64,000 nt of DNA from Enterobacter sp. Ag1. Its GTDB lineage: Bacteria; Pseudomonadota; Gammaproteobacteria; Enterobacterales; Enterobacteriaceae. The position numbers and the translations under genes are program-made. The notes beneath the pieces are model-generated. The model was not told the DNA's origin. It searched no databases and worked only from the letters and a program-made list of their open reading frames with translations. The DNA lies in NCBI GenBank assembly GCA_000277545.1, contig AKXM01000055.1:1-64000 (forward strand). The letters run 5' to 3'. Below are positions 40,401 to 48,826 of the stretch, one piece after another (within the stretch, counting starts at the first letter, position 1; each line of letters begins with the position of its first letter).

Positions 40401-43400
40401 CAAGAACCTCTTCGCCATGCTTAGCGATTTGTATACAGGCTTTGCCTAGTGCAGCCATTATGATTTCCGAACTTAATCCCTTTGCAGACAATGTATGAAT
40501 CAATTCGTCGGTAAGTTTTTCAATTTGTCCAGTAAATTGTTCTGGTACATTAAATTCATGTGTAAATGTCTGCATTTCAGCACCGGCACCGATAACCACA
40601 GCGAATGCTTCGCTAGTTGGTTTTCGACCTTGTATTGCCACTAAAGCTTCGGATTGTCTGAAATGTAATGCAAAATTAGCGATTTCCATAAGGGCTGAAT
40701 CAATATCTCGATCATTCCAGTCTCTTGGAGGTTTGTTCGCTGCAAGACTGAGTATGCCTTCGATTGCAATTTTGCTACCGTCATATTTGGATAGTCGAGT
40801 AGAGAATGCATCTTGGCGAAGCTCTCCCGTAATGCCAGAAAGTCTTTCTGCGCGTGCTCTTAATACTGACAAGTTGTTTTCATCGGCATTTAGGGCTTTT
40901 AACATGCTTGATGCGATTTGGCGTAACAATTTGTCGTAGGCATTCCAAATTTCTTCTATTGGCACTTTCAAAGCATCAATATAATTGTGACCACTTTCTA
41001 CGTCCAAGGCAGCGGCTAAGTCTATAAATAATACTTTGTGAGGATCACTTGCTTTCAGCAAAGTATCTCTTACTTTCTTGGCCTCAGGTGAAAGTCTTGC
41101 AGTCCTTTGTGTCCAATTTGGTAACCCTAAAACCATTCCAACTAGGCTTCTGGCAGCTTCTAAAGGATCTTCTGAGCTGGATATTGCTCCAATAGATGCA
41201 AGGATTCTTCCTATTCCATTTAGAATGTTTTGTTTCTCATTATCAATAACAATCCAACGCAAAGCAAATCGTCTTTCATCTTGCAAATATTCATCAATAT
41301 CAGCATCAGTAACATTTGGAATAAAAATTCCATCTTTATAAATTGCAATATTACTTTTGTGCGCAAGCAAAAATGCCATAAAAATTATAGGAATAGCACC
41401 TTTTTTCAGACCAAAAGGAGGGGCTGCCCAAAAGGTGTGTATATCGGAAGCTGATATTTTAATGTTCGCGGTTTGTAACAGTTCATGCGTTTTATCCCAG
41501 ATGGCTGAAAACGATGAATTTATCTCGCGTGCAGGTGCGACAAAACGATAGTTTCCTGCATCGTCTTTTCTATATAATCCTGTCCGATATAAAATAGTTT
41601 CATACAGGCCTCGTGCAGCAGGATAACCTTCTATACCAAGATTAGGCTCTCCCTCATTTTCAAGCATTCGGTATAAAAGCTCTCGTCTGGCTTTAACACT
41701 ATTACTTGATAAGTTGTCACGATTCACTAATTCACTCCACAACCGTGGAGCTTGGTAATAAACATTATCTGCAAGGGTAGATACAATTGAAGATAGCGTT
41801 TCTTTTGGCTCCCATTCAATGCTAACAGCATACCAATGAGCTGTTGCTAGTGCTTCTGCTAATTGCTCTTCTAATGTTGCCTGTATTGCTGTTGTTCGAG
41901 CATGAACTTCTCGTCTGGCAACTGCATCACCATTAAGCTCGTGTCCGCGCTTAGTCAATACGGCTTGCAGTGCTAAAAGTTCAGTACCTAAATCTGCGAT
42001 ACGTAAATAGTTATGTGGTAATCCAACAACTATAGGCCATGGTTTAGACTGGGCCGCTTCAGAGCATAAGCGCTTAGCTTGGTTTTCATTGATATTTTTG
42101 TCAGGTAGTACAAGAAGCAGTAGCCCAAACTCACCATTTTTGGGTTTAAAGTCACGGGCATATTTATCTATATCATTTAATCCACAAATAGCAATATTCA
42201 TCCAACGAAATGTGCCAGTCTGATGATAATGTCGCTTAGCGATAATTGGATAGAGATTAGCCAACTTATTGAGCAGATTGAAATCTGTTCCTGACATTGT
42301 AGCACGAGCTTGTGACACTGCTTGGTCTATATTAAAATCACTGCCTTCAAAAACAGACCATGCACCTGTGTGTTTTTTAAAAATTATCACATGCCATTTT
42401 GAAAGATCATCGAGTGCTGATAAGATTTTTTCTTTGTCTACACTTATGAATAGAGATTCAAGAATAGATATCTCTGCAATTAGCCCAGAGCCGTCTTTGA
42501 AAAGATCTAGTATTGCAATACTTTTAATTAGATCTATATGCAATTTGCTATCAGATTTTGCTTCCGCTCGCTCCACAGCATCAGCAGCTTGTGCCCAGCG
42601 ATGTCCATCAGTTGAAGCCAAAATAAGCTGCTCAAGATTTGCCTGGAGATAGTCGTAATAATTTGATGGTAAATACCAAGTTGCGTCTAGGAAATCTGTT
42701 GTATTAAGGAACGTCTGGAATCCGTAAGGTTCAGATGATGAAAGAAAACCGAATGTCGAACGTTCATTCTGTCCAAATTGACGTTTTGATATAGGACCTA
42801 ATAATGCAGCCATTACAGGATGTAATGGCCAGCAGAGCTCTAATGCATGTTCATATTGAGCCCCAACCATAGGACGACGCTCTCGTATTGCATCAGCAAC
42901 TGTAAGTGCTGCTATTTTGGCATGCTTAGGTCTTTTATCAACCTTAATTGCTTTACTTATAAGTTCTACAATCTCATCGCTGCCGGCAACAAGAGGTATG
43001 TCTGTATATCGTCCCTGGATTTTGGCCCACTCATCGCGAGTCTCAAGACCAAGACGAGCAGCATATTGACTAAAAGACTGGTGAAGTATACCGATTATAA
43101 CGACTTTACCATTGCTACGGGCTGCAGCTTCAGCCAATTCTTGGTAAAAGTAAATATCATCGCCATTGCCTAAGGCTGATGCTTCAAGAAACTTTCCTAA
43201 CTCGTCAAGAATGAGCAATGTTCCATCGGCATTTTCTTTTTCTGCGGCAGAACAGAGATATTTAATTAATAGTGATGCTGATTTAGCATAGTCTACTTCG
43301 TGCGCACATACTTTATTCAGAGTATGTACGATTTGCTGAATTACACTACCTCGTCGACCAACCACAGGTAATACTAACCAACCTTTTTTAACTTTGAAAA

Positions 43401-43725
43401 CTTTATCGAAGTCACTATCTGGTATTACATTCAATACGCTTCTGGCTTTACGACGAAGAGTCTCATTGGATGATAATGTGCTCGCTAAAGCAATTGCTAG
43501 AGATGATTTACCACTCCCGTAGGGACCGGTCCATGTAAAAGCTCGTTGTTGGCTATTAAGCAACTGACTCGACATATTATCAAGTAGAGTTTTTGCGGTA
43601 CCATTACATACATAGCCGTCAAGTGCATCTTCACGACCAAGGTCGGTATCAATACGAATAGAACGTTGATACTGTCTTGTTAAATGAACCTGTTCTGATA
43701 GCAGGTTTTTATTATGTTCAGTCAT
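40393..43725 (-). CDS. sspC: SspC-like P-loop ATPase of the phosphorothioation module
   Basis: The product has 1110 residues. N-terminal AAA-type ATPase: Walker A TGPYGSGKSSLAIALAS at residues ~66-82, Walker B TLLILDELGKFLEA near 170, and IIGILHQSF near 210 as a sensor. The long rest is helical with no motif that I know. It lies between sspB and sspD with 8-bp overlaps at both joints. SspC is described as the ATPase component of the single-strand phosphorothioation machinery; its exact step is unclear. ATG 43725 follows gggaaggc. Confidence 0.83.
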   Translation of the reverse strand: MTEHNKNLLSEQVHLTRQYQRSIRIDTDLGREDALDGYVCNGTAKTLLDNMSSQLLNSQQRAFTWTGPYGSGKSSLAIALASTLSSNETLRRKARSVLNVIPDSDFDKVFKVKKGWLVLPVVGRRGSVIQQIVHTLNKVCAHEVDYAKSASLLIKYLCSAAEKENADGTLLILDELGKFLEASALGNGDDIYFYQELAEAAARSNGKVVIIGILHQSFSQYAARLGLETRDEWAKIQGRYTDIPLVAGSDEIVELISKAIKVDKRPKHAKIAALTVADAIRERRPMVGAQYEHALELCWPLHPVMAALLGPISKRQFGQNERSTFGFLSSSEPYGFQTFLNTTDFLDATWYLPSNYYDYLQANLEQLILASTDGHRWAQAADAVERAEAKSDSKLHIDLIKSIAILDLFKDGSGLIAEISILESLFISVDKEKILSALDDLSKWHVIIFKKHTGAWSVFEGSDFNIDQAVSQARATMSGTDFNLLNKLANLYPIIAKRHYHQTGTFRWMNIAICGLNDIDKYARDFKPKNGEFGLLLLVLPDKNINENQAKRLCSEAAQSKPWPIVVGLPHNYLRIADLGTELLALQAVLTKRGHELNGDAVARREVHARTTAIQATLEEQLAEALATAHWYAVSIEWEPKETLSSIVSTLADNVYYQAPRLWSELVNRDNLSSNSVKARRELLYRMLENEGEPNLGIEGYPAARGLYETILYRTGLYRKDDAGNYRFVAPAREINSSFSAIWDKTHELLQTANIKISASDIHTFWAAPPFGLKKGAIPIIFMAFLLAHKSNIAIYKDGIFIPNVTDADIDEYLQDERRFALRWIVIDNEKQNILNGIGRILASIGAISSSEDPLEAARSLVGMVLGLPNWTQRTARLSPEAKKVRDTLLKASDPHKVLFIDLAAALDVESGHNYIDALKVPIEEIWNAYDKLLRQIASSMLKALNADENNLSVLRARAERLSGITGELRQDAFSTRLSKYDGSKIAIEGILSLAANKPPRDWNDRDIDSALMEIANFALHFRQSEALVAIQGRKPTSEAFAVVIGAGAEMQTFTHEFNVPEQFTGQIEKLTDELIHTLSAKGLSSEIIMAALGKACIQIAKHGEEVLDD

Positions 43726-44608
43726 AAGCCTTCCCAAGCATATTCAACATTACTTTTTCTGTTTCTGATGTTCTTCGATGAACTTGGCGTATCCCTGCTG
43801 ATTCTGTCCATGTAAAAGAACCCTCAGTCAGTTCTTCCAATGCAAATAAACGTTCTGCAATAGAATCTTCATCAAGCTTAAAAACTCTACCAGGTGAACC
43901 TTCACCATAAGCGATTGATTCAAATGATAACGTGCTGCTCTTTTCAGCTTTACGACCCCAAAAATCGATTAAAGCATATGCAAATGCTCCGTCCGATAGA
44001 GTGATTTTAGGCCCCCTGCGGAACGCGTAATGTCCTTTACTTTCTTCTGATATAAGGCACAGCTCCCCAAGCATTGGTTCAGCGAAATCTTCTGGCGTTC
44101 CCCCAATTGACCGTGGGGCATAACTACGTAAGCATGTTTCGATATCTCGTGATAGGGTCATTGTGGAAAGCTTCCGGCTAGGGCTGCATTGGGCTGCGTA
44201 TTCAACCAAAAGGTTTCGTAGGTCTTCTTGGGTAAATGTGGGAGATACTACATGGTTAAAAAACCAGTACCAAGTCGTCGAGCGATATCCTCTTCCAGAT
44301 AGTTGCCAATGGCTCAACCATGATGTCGAAGGATGTTCCGAGTAAGGATCTAACCCATTTTCATCAAATATTTTTCTAGCGAAATCAGTCAGTTTAAATC
44401 TTCCATCCTCTTCTCGAATGACCTCACACGCAAGAGCCCAATGTTTGATTGATGCGACCATGTTTTTACCAACACCAAATTTGGCTATAGCTTCGTCATC
44501 AGAGAAAACAGATTTATCGATGCATCCATCTGAGGTTGCGCAACTGTAGGCTTTTTTGAGCCACATCTGTCGTAGTGGAAAGGTCTCGTGACCTGAAAAA
44601 TGAGCCAT
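43718..44608 (-). CDS. sspB: SspB-like DUF4007 protein
   Basis: The 296-residue protein starts with the DUF4007 signature FSGHETFPLRQMWLKKAY and goes on with FGVGKNMVASIKHWALAC, a winged-helix-like segment. SspB is reported to nick DNA during sulfur incorporation. It is the first gene of the sspBCD operon and overlaps sspC. The cysteine desulfurase gene (sspA) that often precedes it is missing here. Confidence 0.85.
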   Translation of the reverse strand: MAHFSGHETFPLRQMWLKKAYSCATSDGCIDKSVFSDDEAIAKFGVGKNMVASIKHWALACEVIREEDGRFKLTDFARKIFDENGLDPYSEHPSTSWLSHWQLSGRGYRSTTWYWFFNHVVSPTFTQEDLRNLLVEYAAQCSPSRKLSTMTLSRDIETCLRSYAPRSIGGTPEDFAEPMLGELCLISEESKGHYAFRRGPKITLSDGAFAYALIDFWGRKAEKSSTLSFESIAYGEGSPGRVFKLDEDSIAERLFALEELTEGSFTWTESAGIRQVHRRTSETEKVMLNMLGKAYD

Positions 44609-44864
44609 GACGTATCCTAATGCAGTAACAACTAAATATGTGCTGATTGTACATGAACTGGAGAGTTTCTCCAGTAGTAGGCTTGCATCAAAATCAAATC
44701 TTCTCAGCTAGATTTTTTTTTGAGATTCTTTTATTTTTTCATTAATATTCAATTTGTTAACTGTTTTTTTTTGTCGTTCGGCTGAAAGGCATTGTAGGAA
44801 GGGGGCTGGCCTTGAAAAGGCTACTTTGATAGGGTGCAACAAAGATCACTGCTATGGTGTGTAA
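44609..44864. other. Divergent promoter region between sspB and the membrane/NDT-like pair
   Basis: This 256-bp, very T-rich gap (several runs of 8-10 Ts around 44707 and 44765) contains the start signals of both divergent operons. I found no clear operator. Confidence 0.4.
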
Positions 44865-45560
44865 ATGAAAATCGATGATGCAGTAGAGACGCTAGCTCAT
44901 TTTTTCAACGATTTTATTGGTGCTTGGGTTCCTGGGGTGGTACTAGCTGCCGGTTTTATAGTCATGCATATAGGGGATGAAGCATTCTTAAGCGTTGTTG
45001 ATGTAATGGACAATAGTGCAAGTGTATGGTTTCTTGCAGCTATACTTTTTGCATTAGGCCATTTAATTACTGCATTTTATCAAATAATTTTAAAAGACAT
45101 TCTTAAGATGCTGAAAATATCTAAAGGTTTTGATGAAAATAAAGCTAAGGAGCGGCAGTCTTATAAATTTTTCTTAGAATTAGTCAACAAAAAATTCGTA
45201 TGCAGTGAGAGTGATAGCTGGAGTTACCATGATTTAAGGAGTGTCGCGTTATCTATTTCTCAGGAAGCGTCAGCTCTAGGACGGCGATTTATGTTTATTT
45301 CTTTATTGTGCAGTGGTGTCGGAACTGTATTAATCATATTTATTGTCGATTTTTTAATGTGTTTGCTTTTCTTTCCGGAGTTATTGCAACATTATCGAGT
45401 TGCTCCTCATTGGTTTGTTCAGTTAGTCATTTTATCTATAAGCGCAGTGTGTTTATTTAAACAAGCTGATCTTTTTTTTAATAGAGCAATGACTACACCA
45501 TTCTCAGTTGCATTAACAGAAATTAATTTAAAAGGGCTTAAACTAGATGAAGTTGAATAA
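44865..45560 (+). CDS. Four-helix membrane protein, partner of an NDT-like protein
   Basis: The 231-residue protein has four predicted membrane helices: around 20-40 (VPGVVLAAGFIVMHIG), 55-75 (FLAAILFALGHLITAFY), 145-175 (FMFISLLCSGVGTVLIIFIV) and 190-210 (FVQLVILSISAVCLF). A charged cytosolic loop of ~60 residues lies between helices 2 and 3. I do not recognise the family. It overlaps the next gene by 14 bp and sits inside a defence island, so the pair may be an abortive-infection-type unit with a membrane effector; that is inference. Confidence 0.7.
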   Translation: MKIDDAVETLAHFFNDFIGAWVPGVVLAAGFIVMHIGDEAFLSVVDVMDNSASVWFLAAILFALGHLITAFYQIILKDILKMLKISKGFDENKAKERQSYKFFLELVNKKFVCSESDSWSYHDLRSVALSISQEASALGRRFMFISLLCSGVGTVLIIFIVDFLMCLLFFPELLQHYRVAPHWFVQLVILSISAVCLFKQADLFFNRAMTTPFSVALTEINLKGLKLDEVE

Positions 45561-45936
45561 GAAAACTATATATTTAGCCGGTGGTTTCGCATCTCAGTGG
45601 CAACTGACTGCTCATAAAATGCTAACTGGGTTTATATTAAAGGATCCAAGTCTGCATAATATTGATGATCCTAGCCATTATACTCAATGGGATCTGGATG
45701 CTATAGCACATTCTGATATTTTACTAGCTAATATGGAATCAAGCAATCCTGGAGGATATGCTCTTGCTTTGGAAGTTGGATACGCCAAAGCTCTAGGGAA
45801 AGAGATCATTCTTGTCGACCAAATTGAAAATGATATTATAAAAAAATATTTTGAAATGGTTCGGCAATGCAGTAACCATGTTTTTGATAACCTCGATGAT
45901 GCTCTTTTTTTTATATTAGAAAAGAATTCATTTTAA
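45547..45936 (+). CDS. Nucleoside 2-deoxyribosyltransferase-like protein
   Basis: The 129-residue protein has a Rossmann-like fold of the NDT/TIR-like superfamily: IYLAGGFASQWQLTAHKML at the N terminus, WDLDAIAHSDILLANM, then GGYALALEVGYAKALGKEIILVD. In NDT enzymes the Glu of the last motif is the catalytic nucleophile; here it is Glu in LEVGYA. Such domains can cleave N-glycosidic bonds of nucleosides or NAD. ATG 45547 lies inside the preceding membrane-protein gene, so translation is coupled. Confidence 0.72.
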   Translation: MKLNKKTIYLAGGFASQWQLTAHKMLTGFILKDPSLHNIDDPSHYTQWDLDAIAHSDILLANMESSNPGGYALALEVGYAKALGKEIILVDQIENDIIKKYFEMVRQCSNHVFDNLDDALFFILEKNSF

Positions 45937-46107
45937 TATTTCCATATCGATTTGCTTTCAATATTGAAGCATGATAAGAATGATTTAAGGGATATAATCA
46001 TTCATCATACTCACCTATATTTTAGTCAGATTTATTGTCGAGTTTGATCTCACTCCCGGATATTCAGTCCAGCATAATATTTTATGCTGATGTAATTCGT
46101 TGGTGTC

Positions 46108-46320
46108 TGCTCAATCCTCTCGGTAATACATCTCCTGCAACACAATATCCATAAGTGGTGGATTTCTCACAGCCATCAGCATATCAAGGTTCATCAGCAG
46201 CACCACCCGACACGCTGGCGCGCAGGCAGACTCCAATAGCCAGCGCAAAATAGTGGGCGGTGAGTGACGCCACTTCTGCTGGCGTTGTGACCTGCTCCCC
46301 GTTGATTAATACACCGCGAT
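46108..46320 (-). pseudogene. Remnant of two small overlapping genes cut by the IS3 element
   Basis: On the minus strand from 46318 a frame without start reads GVLINGEQVTTPAEVASL, then TAHYFALAIGVCLRASVSGG, and stops. Its end overlaps a complete 27-codon frame (MNLDMLMAVRNPPLMDIVLQ...) by an ATGAACCTTGA junction. The codon pattern looks real. The upstream part is lost at the IS boundary. It may be from a phage early region; I do not recognise it. Confidence 0.45.
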
Positions 46321-47477
46321 GTTAGTAATGTCTTCATAAGCCACATGAGGACATCCCCATGAAGAAGCGTTTTTCCGACGAACAGATCATCAGTATCCTC
46401 CGCGAGGCTGAAGCCGGGGTTTCTGCCCGTGAGCTCTGCCGTAAGCACGCCATTTCCGACGCCACCTTTTACACCTGGCGTAAGAAGTATGGCGGTATGG
46501 AGGTGCCCGAGGTTAAGCGCCTGAAGTCGCTTGAAGAAGAGAACGCCAGGCTCAAGAAGCTGCTTGCCGAAGCCATGCTGGATAAGGAGGCGCTTCAGGT
46601 GGCTCTGGGGCGAAAGTACTGACGACAGGCCAGAAGCGGGAAGCCGTGGTGTTGATGTGTGATGCGACCGGTCTGTCGCAACGTCGTGCCTGCCGGCTTA
46701 CAGGTTTGTCCCTGTCGACCTGCCGTTATGATGCTCAGCGTCCGGCTGCTGATGCACATTTATCTGGGCGTATTACCGAGCTGGCGCTTGAACGCAGACG
46801 TTTTGGTTATCGGCGCATCTGGCAGTTGCTGCGTAGGGAGGGCCTTCACGTCAATCACAAGCGGGTATACCGTATTTACCACCTTAATGGACTGAGCGTA
46901 AAACGCAGACGACGCCGCAGAGGGCTGGCGACCGAACGGTTTCCGCTTCTGCGCCCGGATGCACCGAACCTTACATGGTCGATGGATTTCGTTATGGATG
47001 CACTGGCCAACGGTCGAAGGATCAAGTGCCTGACCTGTGTGGATGATTTCACGAAGGAGTGTCTGACGATCACCGCTGCTTTCGGTATTTCAGGCGTTCA
47101 GGTCACGCGTATTCTGGACAGCATCGCGTTGTTTCGGGGATATCCGACGACAATAAGAACCGATCAGGGTCCGGAATTTACCTGCCGCGCGCTCGATCAA
47201 TGGGCCTTTGAGCATAGTGTGGAACTCCGGCTTATCCAGGCAGGTAAGCCAACGCAGAACGGATTTATTGAGAGTTTTAACGGACGCTTTCGCGATGAGT
47301 GTCTGAATGAACACTGGTTCAGCGATATTCTTCATGCCCGGAAAACGATTAATGACTGGCGGCAGGATTATAACGAGTGCCGTCCCCATTCATCGCTGGA
47401 TTACCAGACACCAGCTGAATTCGCAACGGACTGGCGAAACAGGAAATATGAAGAAAAACCAACCGACATTACTAACT
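46320..47477 (+). mobile_element. IS3-family insertion sequence (IS407-like group)
   Basis: The element is bounded by a 12-bp inverted repeat gttagtaatgtc (46321-46332) / gacattactaac (47465-47476). It contains orfA and orfB in overlapping -1 register, as usual for IS3. About 1.16 kb. I see no matching target duplication next to the repeats, so one end may be altered or the flanks rearranged. Confidence 0.8.
46359..46622 (+). CDS. IS3-family transposase OrfA
   Basis: The 87-residue protein has an HTH (EAGVSARELCRKHAISDATFYTW) and a leucine zipper (KRLKSLEEENARLKKLLAEA). It provides DNA binding for the fused OrfAB transposase made by -1 frameshifting near gcgaaagtac at the 3' end. Confidence 0.88.
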   Translation: MKKRFSDEQIISILREAEAGVSARELCRKHAISDATFYTWRKKYGGMEVPEVKRLKSLEEENARLKKLLAEAMLDKEALQVALGRKY

Positions 47478-47479
47478 GA
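46646..47479 (+). CDS. IS3-family transposase OrfB (DDE integrase domain)
   Basis: The 277-residue rve-type domain has all three acidic residues: Asp in WSMDFVMDALA, Asp in IRTDQGPEFTC, Glu in FIESFNGRFRDECLN. It reads in the -1 frame relative to OrfA; the reading frame is open upstream to the overlap, so expression as OrfAB fusion is likely. The stop codon overlaps the right inverted repeat. The element looks intact. Confidence 0.88.
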   Translation: MVLMCDATGLSQRRACRLTGLSLSTCRYDAQRPAADAHLSGRITELALERRRFGYRRIWQLLRREGLHVNHKRVYRIYHLNGLSVKRRRRRRGLATERFPLLRPDAPNLTWSMDFVMDALANGRRIKCLTCVDDFTKECLTITAAFGISGVQVTRILDSIALFRGYPTTIRTDQGPEFTCRALDQWAFEHSVELRLIQAGKPTQNGFIESFNGRFRDECLNEHWFSDILHARKTINDWRQDYNECRPHSSLDYQTPAEFATDWRNRKYEEKPTDITN

Positions 47480-47488
47480 AGGTTGTAT

Positions 47489-47743
47489 CTAATCCTGGGG
47501 GCAGGTCAACCGCTCACGATCAACAATCTCCCCATCAGCCCCAACATACCGCTCAGGCCATATCTCGCTCGGATGAACCTCAAGCGCCTTAGCAATCAAA
47601 AACTCACCTTTTGGCCACGGACGCGTTAACGCATTCGCTAGCGTTGAAGAAGCCAGGCCACATTCTCGTGAAAGTGCCGCCAACGATGTTCCTTTCTTGC
47701 GTAAACCGGCGATGATATCCGCTGAGTGCCAACCTTTAGTCAT
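47489..47743 (-). CDS. Ner/Nlp-type DNA-binding protein
   Basis: The 84-residue protein starts GWHSADIIAGLRKKGTSLAA and has a phage-repressor-like HTH (LSRECGLASSTLANALTRPW) followed by KALEVHPSEIWPERY. This is the pattern of Mu Ner and SfsB/Nlp. It probably represses a nearby promoter. It ends 12 bp from the IS3 element and is divergent from the XRE gene at 47842, with operator repeats in between. Confidence 0.82.
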   Translation of the reverse strand: MTKGWHSADIIAGLRKKGTSLAALSRECGLASSTLANALTRPWPKGEFLIAKALEVHPSEIWPERYVGADGEIVDRERLTCPQD

Positions 47744-47790
47744 GATTCCCTCCTACTGTTACCTGTAAGTGGATGTGCTACAAATCAATG

Positions 47791-47839
47791 CTACGTTATT
47801 CGTAGTATCGTGTCTAAATAAATACTACGAATATCGTAG
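47791..47839 (+). promoter_or_regulatory. Paired palindromic operators before the first XRE gene
   Basis: Two copies of CTACG-N5-CGTAG lie at 47791-47805 (ctacgttattcgtag) and 47825-47839 (ctacgaatatcgtag), 34 bp start to start. The second ends two bases before ATG 47842, leaving no room for a normal ribosome site. The same arrangement recurs before the second XRE gene. Confidence 0.8.
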
Positions 47840-47841
47840 TT

Positions 47842-48126
47842 ATGCGAACCACTCCCAATTACCGTGAAATTTTCTGCAAAAGGCTCAGGGCATCACGCCT
47901 TGCCAGCGGTCTTTCGCAGAAAAAACTCGGTATGTTGGCGGGTATAGATGAGTTTGCAGCAAGCACACGTATCAATCGGTATGAGCGTGGGATCCATGAG
48001 GTTGATGTTCAGACTGCCCAACATCTCGCAATTGTATTGAATGTGCCACTGGCCTACTTTTATGCCGATGACGATCAACTTGCAGAGTTGATCCTCGCCT
48101 TTGGTCGATCCGTATCTCAAAAATGA
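47842..48126 (+). CDS. XRE-family regulator, copy 1
   Basis: The 94-residue Cro/C1-type protein has its HTH at ~14-70: RLASGLSQKKLGMLAGIDEF, then RINRYERGIHEVDVQTAQHL. It is about half identical to the next gene, including the ends. It very likely binds the CTACG palindromes in its own promoter. It has a shorter C-terminal tail than copy 2. Confidence 0.85.
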   Translation: MRTTPNYREIFCKRLRASRLASGLSQKKLGMLAGIDEFAASTRINRYERGIHEVDVQTAQHLAIVLNVPLAYFYADDDQLAELILAFGRSVSQK

Positions 48127-48185
48127 AAAGAGTTTATTTTGGTCTTAGGTTGTAGGGCTGCGTATAGACTCAAATTTGTAACGAA

Positions 48186-48234
48186 CTACGTTACTCGTAG
48201 TAGTAGTTGAGTCTTAAAGCTACGACTATCGTAG
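48186..48234 (+). promoter_or_regulatory. Paired palindromic operators before the second XRE gene
   Basis: Palindromes at 48186-48200 (ctacgttactcgtag) and 48220-48234 (ctacgactatcgtag) again lie 34 bp apart, and the second ends two bases before ATG 48237. Confidence 0.8.
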
Positions 48235-48236
48235 CT

Positions 48237-48560
48237 ATGAATACTCAAACTAATTACTCAGCCGTTTTCTGCCAGCGTTTAAAAACCGCTCGCTTAGCAA
48301 AAGGTCTTTCGCAAAAGAGTCTGGGCATTCTTGCCGGAATCGATGAATTTGTCGCAAGCACTCGTATAAACCGCTATGAAAAGGGCGTTCACCAGGCCGG
48401 TATTGACGTTGCTCAACAGCTTGCTAACGCTCTTGAAGTGCCGCTGGCATACTTCTATATGGTTGATGATGAACTAGCGGAATTGACGCTTAGTTGGTCC
48501 AAACTTTCTGATGAAGAAAAAGACAAGATCTTTGCCTTCATAAAAAACAAATCCTCCTGA
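48237..48560 (+). CDS. XRE-family regulator, copy 2
   Basis: The 107-residue paralogue of the preceding gene has RLAKGLSQKSLGILAGIDEF and RINRYEKGVHQAGIDVAQQL, plus an extra C-terminal helix (WSKLSDEEKDKIFAFIKN). ATG 48237 is chosen because it aligns with copy 1; a Met ten codons upstream lies inside the operator. The duplicated gene-plus-operator unit suggests cross-regulation between the two. Confidence 0.85.
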   Translation: MNTQTNYSAVFCQRLKTARLAKGLSQKSLGILAGIDEFVASTRINRYEKGVHQAGIDVAQQLANALEVPLAYFYMVDDELAELTLSWSKLSDEEKDKIFAFIKNKSS

Positions 48561-48826
48561 TTTCTGCATAATACAGCCAACTTATTGGTTCTATTATCAT
48601 CCTTAATGCTTATCTTTATTGTATGCTATTAACTATTGCGATTATCGCTGAGTGATGTTCATATTAAAATGCATTTATATGTTATCCATGCTTGTTAATG
48701 GCTTAATATTCGTGACCATCATCTAACTTTGCACGATTTAAGAACAATCTCCCAACTGGTTATTAGCTTTAATTATCACAGGGTAGTACGATGGGCAATT
48801 AATCATAACACGAAAAGGGATTTTTA

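Noticed and set aside
30581-44608. BREX or DISARM system
   Set aside because: A PAPS-reductase-like gene and a large ATPase occur in some BREX types, but there is no pglZ, methyltransferase, brxL or phospholipase gene. DUF4007 with DptFGH-like genes fits phosphorothioation instead.
47761-48240. CTACG palindromes as a CRISPR array
   Set aside because: Only four 15-bp palindromes in two pairs at promoters; no regular spacers and no cas genes.
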